DNA of 64,000 nt from Ophioderma brevispina (lineage: Eukaryota > Echinodermata > Ophiuroidea > Amphilepidida > Ophiodermatidae), in the NCBI GenBank assembly GCA_023653785.1, contig JAMKCH010084933.1:124001-188000 (forward strand), given 5' to 3'. The translations under genes were made by a program, and so were the position numbers. Numbering within the stretch: position 1 is the first letter of the stretch; every line of letters starts with the position of its first letter. Of the stretch, positions 60,414 to 64,000 are shown in pieces. The notes under the pieces are model-generated. The model worked only from the letters and a program-made list of their open reading frames with translations. It was not told the origin of the DNA and searched no databases.

Positions 60414-60980
60414 GCCTTGTTGGACATTTGGCCAATTAAATCAGCAGCTTCAGAGTCAGAGAGTGCTTTAAAACCTGGCATATAGCATTTGCGATCCCTA
60501 TCTGCCTGGAGAGATTCAGCATTGATAGTCATATTGTACATAATCTTTTTAACCTTATCATCAAAGAAAGTCAGGAAATCATTGACAAGATCAGCGTCAG
60601 AGTTAGCGCTGGGCAAAGCCCTTGATGATGAATTCAAAAGACTTTTTAGTGTGATGAACATCTCGAATAGTACTACAACAAAGAAAGTTGTCAGAAAAAG
60701 GTCACGTTTAGGATCAACAATAAGTTTACCGAGATTGTATTTCTGCACAATAAGCGAAGTGTAGTTTCATCAGAACGTGATTTACGCCACCTAAGCTCAA
60801 GACGGCTCCGAACCCGCCTCTCCTGGAGGATCTTACTATTATACCAAGGAAGGCGAGTCCTGCTCCTTAGTGGCAATAGAGCAAAGTTCATTCAGAACAA
60901 AAGATCTAATGGTTTCATAATAATCACAGAGTGTATCAGGATCATCACAATCGACACGGACTGAACAAACTTCCACCATC
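60405..60980 (-). mobile_element. Internal LINE fragment, minus strand, joined to repeat D
   Basis: Minus strand, high to low: DDPDTLCDYYETIRSFVLNE (about 60960-60890), then RTRLPWYNSKI...RSRLELRWRKS (60891-60760), then in another frame SDADLVNDFLTFFDDKVKKI and the short LIGQMSNKACTIDF. This is the linker between endonuclease and reverse transcriptase in CR1-like LINEs ('PWYN.....R..R..ERRWRK', 'F..FF..KI..I', 'K.C..DP'). The text stops exactly where repeat D begins (about 60405-60413), so the reverse transcriptase part is missing. At least one frameshift is present. Confidence 0.75.
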
Positions 60981-61019
60981 TTCCAATTTATTTAGATATC
61001 CGAAACAATGATGTTAAAT

Positions 61020-61300
61020 AAAATACGTCACTATGAAAACGACAAAATAGCAATTTCAACGTGTAAATAACAATTACGTCGCGAAAGTACGTCGTTATGT
61101 GACGCGTTTGCGCAAATACGTCACTATGTGAAAACGACAAAATAACAATTCTATCGTGAACTGAAAATACGTCGCAAAAATACGTCATTATGTGAAACGG
61201 CAAATTACTTTAAAGTGCAGATACGACGCTATGGGCCTGCGCAGAATAGATTCTCGACAAATAAGTCGTTATGTGATGTCGAATACGTCACTATATGACG
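61020..61300. repeat. TACGTCA/TACGTCG cluster (CRE-like), degenerate tandem
   Basis: Seven TACGTC sites occur at about 61024, 61075, 61088, 61118, 61168, 61181 and 61284, most followed by nn-tatgtga(aaacgacaaaataacaatt). The longest unit recurs with a period near 94. CpG is dense here relative to the rest of the window. It could be a minisatellite within a transposon, or a CREB/ATF-type control region. Confidence 0.65.
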
Positions 61301-62384
61301 CGGCCGACGATATGTGTTGGCGTTTCCTTCTACTCCATAGTGTCTGCGCCATATTGTTGTTCCTGGAGATGAACGTACGTCTCTGTGGAGTAATATTCAA
61401 AAGTTTTAGATGTGCTGCGGTCGCAAAGTCGGAATCATTAAAGTTTCAACAGCTGGAATACGGTTTGCTGTGCACGTCATCTAACCCACTTCACTGTAAA
61501 AACGGCGCACACACGAAAAATTACAGCAATCTGCGCTAAGTTACGTCTCGTTAGTTTTTCAGTTACGTTTATTTCTACTTGGATCCAAACACCTGATAGA
61601 ATTCTCTGAAGTACTTGGAAGGATAGGGCGAAACTGTACACTCGCACAATGCAACGGGCTATCAGTTGTCGAGTTCAAGTTCAGGATTTACGTACCGCTA
61701 TTATAGGTAATAAGCTGGATACTTGCCGCTCACTCTGCACTGGTGACGGCTACCTGTTTCCAAGGTATGATAGTATGACTCCCAATTGATTACCGCCCCC
61801 AAAATGTTTAGTTTCACTGGGGCAAACTCTTTGCGACAACATTCAAATGTTTGTTTCTGCTTACATGAAAGTCATTTCTTATCTTGCAGCTTCTTGCGTG
61901 GTTCGCTGGAATCAGTCCGTTATAACTGCCACCACGATAAAATTATTACGAAGCGGGAAACGGTACAATCTTACGTTTCAAGCACTTCTTTATTCAGCAA
62001 TTCGGCAAGCTGTCATCCAGCCATCAACTAGATTTGAGAGCCACTTTACCGAGTAATGAGTCTGGTAGGATGTATTGTTACATATTCAGATAGTCTGAAT
62101 AATTGATTGAACAAGACCAATAATATAACAGTGGTAACTACCTCCTTTCGGTGTGATGTTACAAAAATAACTTGGGTGGACGAGACTTAAACATAATAAC
62201 ACATTTCACATGGCACAGAGCTTCAATTTTTCTCGATCTTGATAATTCAATAAAGTGGATTAAAATTGATTTAAAAATTGGGATTTTGGCCCGATGGACA
62301 TTGAAGTCCTATAACGAGAGTCCTAGGGGCTCATCTGGCTGTACTTGTTTTATACTTGAAGATCACACTGTATTCCTTGTATCT

Positions 62385-62851
62385 ATAAATTCCACAAAAC
62401 TAAAACGATCTGGTCTGGCACCCTCTGGCTGAATCGTGTTAAAAGAAGTTCTAAGTTCAAAGTTAAAAAAATATTAAAACCTGAAACCTTTTTGATAATT
62501 TTTCTGTGCTGGAAATAATTTTTAAGATACTAACCAACAAGCTTTTGAGAACAGAAGCATGCGAGGCTTTCTGATGAGTAATTATAGTGCTTATTTGAAT
62601 CCCTTTCCCAAAGGAATCTTTAGACTAGAAACCCAGCTCACAACTCATCGTAGTCTTCGTGCTCTAGTAGTTCGAAAATTTCCGTGGTCGCCATAATGTT
62701 TTTTTCCAAGTAAAGTGGTATGCAGAGGCGCTGAGTTCCAAGAAAAACGCTGTCGCTAGGAACTAAGTCGCTTCGTTAGCGAAAAATGTACGTTTTAGTC
62801 AGGGAAATTTTGTACATAAATGAATGGCAGCGTATTTGGTGGTGTGCAACC
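62385..62851 (-). mobile_element. Repeat family D, copy 3, inverted (right end of a 2.85-kb element)
   Basis: Read on the minus strand from 62851 this begins ggttgcacaccaccaaat and follows copy 2 through the body (cctctgcataccac, gaccacggaaattttc, gaagactacgatgagtt) to the inner block cagccagagggtgccagaccagat near 62400-62430. With copy 2 it forms long inverted ends around 60414-62384, so 59997-62851 may be a single element into which the LINE fragment was placed. Confidence 0.7.
62641..62694 (-). other. Short conserved open frame in repeat D copy 3
   Basis: Minus-strand ATG in a good context (acattATGGCG) encodes MATTEIFELLEHEDYDEL then TGA. Overlapping the end, GATGAGTT|GTGAGC is a strong 5' splice site. 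Copies 1 and 2 carry the same text with small changes: around 57572-57604 the frame gives LLKHEDNDEF, around 60178-60212 PLKREYNDEF, each with other breaks. It may be the first exon of a transposon-encoded protein, decayed in the other copies. Not known to me as a family. Confidence 0.35.
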
Positions 62852-62854
62852 TAT

Positions 62855-63091
62855 GTAGAAGTTGCACGTGGTAGTTTTTGACCACCAACGATGCTCCAGA
62901 AGCAGTTCTTCCTCACTGACCTCAAAGGTTTTTCTGATCTTTTTAAACTTTATCGGTGAAGGTTTATATGGAATTAAAATCCCAACGTCGGCAACAAATC
63001 CCTCGCCAGTGTAGTGGTTAAGAATGTTTCTTGCCGTACATTCGAACTCCACAGTCTGTTCAATTTTTGAGAACTTATTTTGTTTCGAATT
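62855..63091 (-). CDS. Candidate coding exon next to repeat D, unknown protein
   Basis: A good 3' splice site on the minus strand (tctatttcattttaacag, ending at 63092) opens in phase 0 into NSKQNKFSKIEQTVEFECTA, continuing through GFVADVGILIPYKPSPIKF, KKIRKTFEVSEEELLLEH and KTTTCNFYI, where it meets the tip of repeat D (TA|GGTTGCACACC at about 62853). The frame then continues into the repeat to a stop at 62795. Composition and mixed charge look like coding sequence, but I recognise no family. It may be a host exon cut or bounded by the element, or an exon carried by the element. Confidence 0.3.
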
Positions 63092-63099
63092 CTGTTAAA

Positions 63100-64000
63100 A
63101 TGAAATAGACGCTATAGTGTAATTTCACAAGTTAACAACCACGGAAAAAATATCGCAGCCTGGCGGTTCTGCTATTTCAATGCACCAAACACGTATTTGT
63201 GAATACAGAAAATAAGCATAATATCATTTTGTAATTTTTCTATTTTTTGCACTGAAAAGCCTTTGCGAAACATAATTTTCCGTTTGAGAGAAAAATCAGA
63301 GGCAATTTTGTTTTGTCATATTATTACAGAAATCACAAATTAGTGCTTTAAGAAGTGGAATTCCCTTTCAAGATCTGAAATAAGCTAATACCCAGCTCTT
63401 CAAGACTGTGCTTCAACACCACTTCCAGTGTAACTGAATATTCCATACAATTTTGGGCATAACTCGTCCTATCTGTTTGACCCCACAAGGGAGTGAATAG
63501 TATTCCTCAAGAACAAGTATAACGTACTGGTGTACAGATATCCTGCTTTCCTTTCAACGTCGTGCAATTTAAAGGCCTGTTTCTGATAAATGCGGTGAAC
63601 GCTCCACCATGGTAACACAAGTCACTTTATCAGAAACAAATTTAAGGAAATTATTTATTTAGTTTTACTTGAAAACATTGTCTAAAGGTTCACGGCATTT
63701 TAACTCATGGGTACTCCAAAGTTGAATATTGCTTGCAAACAGGTACACGTATAGCGCCATCTGCTGTCCAGTAGGCCAACATGCCTTTCTGCTTTAGTCG
63801 AAGACAAGATTAAACGGTGGATGTTACCACTTGTGTCATACGTTTATCATGAACGACATGATCTGTGAGAGGTTTTAGCCTATCTTGGCCTGGGTAGTTC
63901 TGTTATTTAAAGCACCAATCACGTAATCTGTGTAATCAGAATAATGGTAAAATATTGAAATTCTCAAAATACACCAATTTCTTTTAAAAATGAAAGCACC
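63100..64000. other. No gene seen
   Basis: AT-rich sequence without a supportable coding frame or repeat. Confidence 0.45.

Noticed and set aside
60098..60748. A single 216-codon protein on the minus strand
   Set aside because: The frame crosses the border between a LINE fragment and repeat D; the second half is chance read-through in the repeat.
62172..62432. Plus-strand protein ending KLKRSGLAPSG
   Set aside because: The end is the repeat D inner block read on one strand; the same short text occurs on the minus strand at 60.4 kb, so it is not evidence of a gene.

Overview
The window is AT-rich eukaryotic (metazoan) DNA. I found no operons, rRNA, convincing tRNA, CRISPR array or complete multi-exon gene. 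The evidence for an animal genome is the long trinucleotide (CTA)n and tetranucleotide (ATAC)n microsatellites, (CA)n, (AT)n and (GA)n tracts, decayed non-LTR retrotransposons with animal-type reverse-transcriptase C-termini, miniature inverted-repeat and foldback elements, and long gene-poor stretches. A marine invertebrate is my best guess, but the exact group cannot be fixed from what is visible.

Layout. 0.5-1.3 kb: a TTAA-flanked MITE nested in a GC-rich inverted repeat; an inverted copy lies at 15.2-15.7 kb and a partial copy at 45 kb. 2.3-6 kb: nested terminal-inverted-repeat elements and a large (about 1.45 kb) foldback with a hairpin inserted in one arm. 7-7.8 kb: a (CTACTG)n array between a purine tract and a pyrimidine tract. 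8-11 kb: a second copy of a 3.5-kb repeat, then (CTA)n and (ATAC)n arrays. 12.2-12.9 and 14.9-15.2 kb: LINE 3' ends. 16-36 kb: mostly unique-looking DNA with a few exon-like open frames (16.5 kb minus; 29.4 kb plus; 32.8, 34.8 and 35.8 kb minus). 38-44 kb: a 3.3-kb element with inverted ends and a degenerate minisatellite. 45-47.4 kb: a duplicated repeat holding a LINE 3' end, an insertion flanked by 21-bp direct repeats, and (AT)n. 48.9-49.7 kb: a 420-bp tandem duplication. 51.1 kb: the open C-terminal domain of a LINE polymerase. 54-63 kb: a dense transposon nest with a 2.1-kb minus-strand LINE carrying an internal tandem duplication, a plus-strand LINE 3' end inserted into a repeat whose other copies bound a third LINE fragment, and a CRE-like TACGTC cluster.

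No genes can be shown to work together. Coding traces are either remains of retrotransposons or single exon candidates supported by open frame, splice-like sites, base composition or a polyadenylation signal. The most informative points are the nested insertions, which give relative ages; the short reading frame shared by three copies of the 57-63 kb repeat; and the candidate terminal exon at 32.8-33.0 kb.
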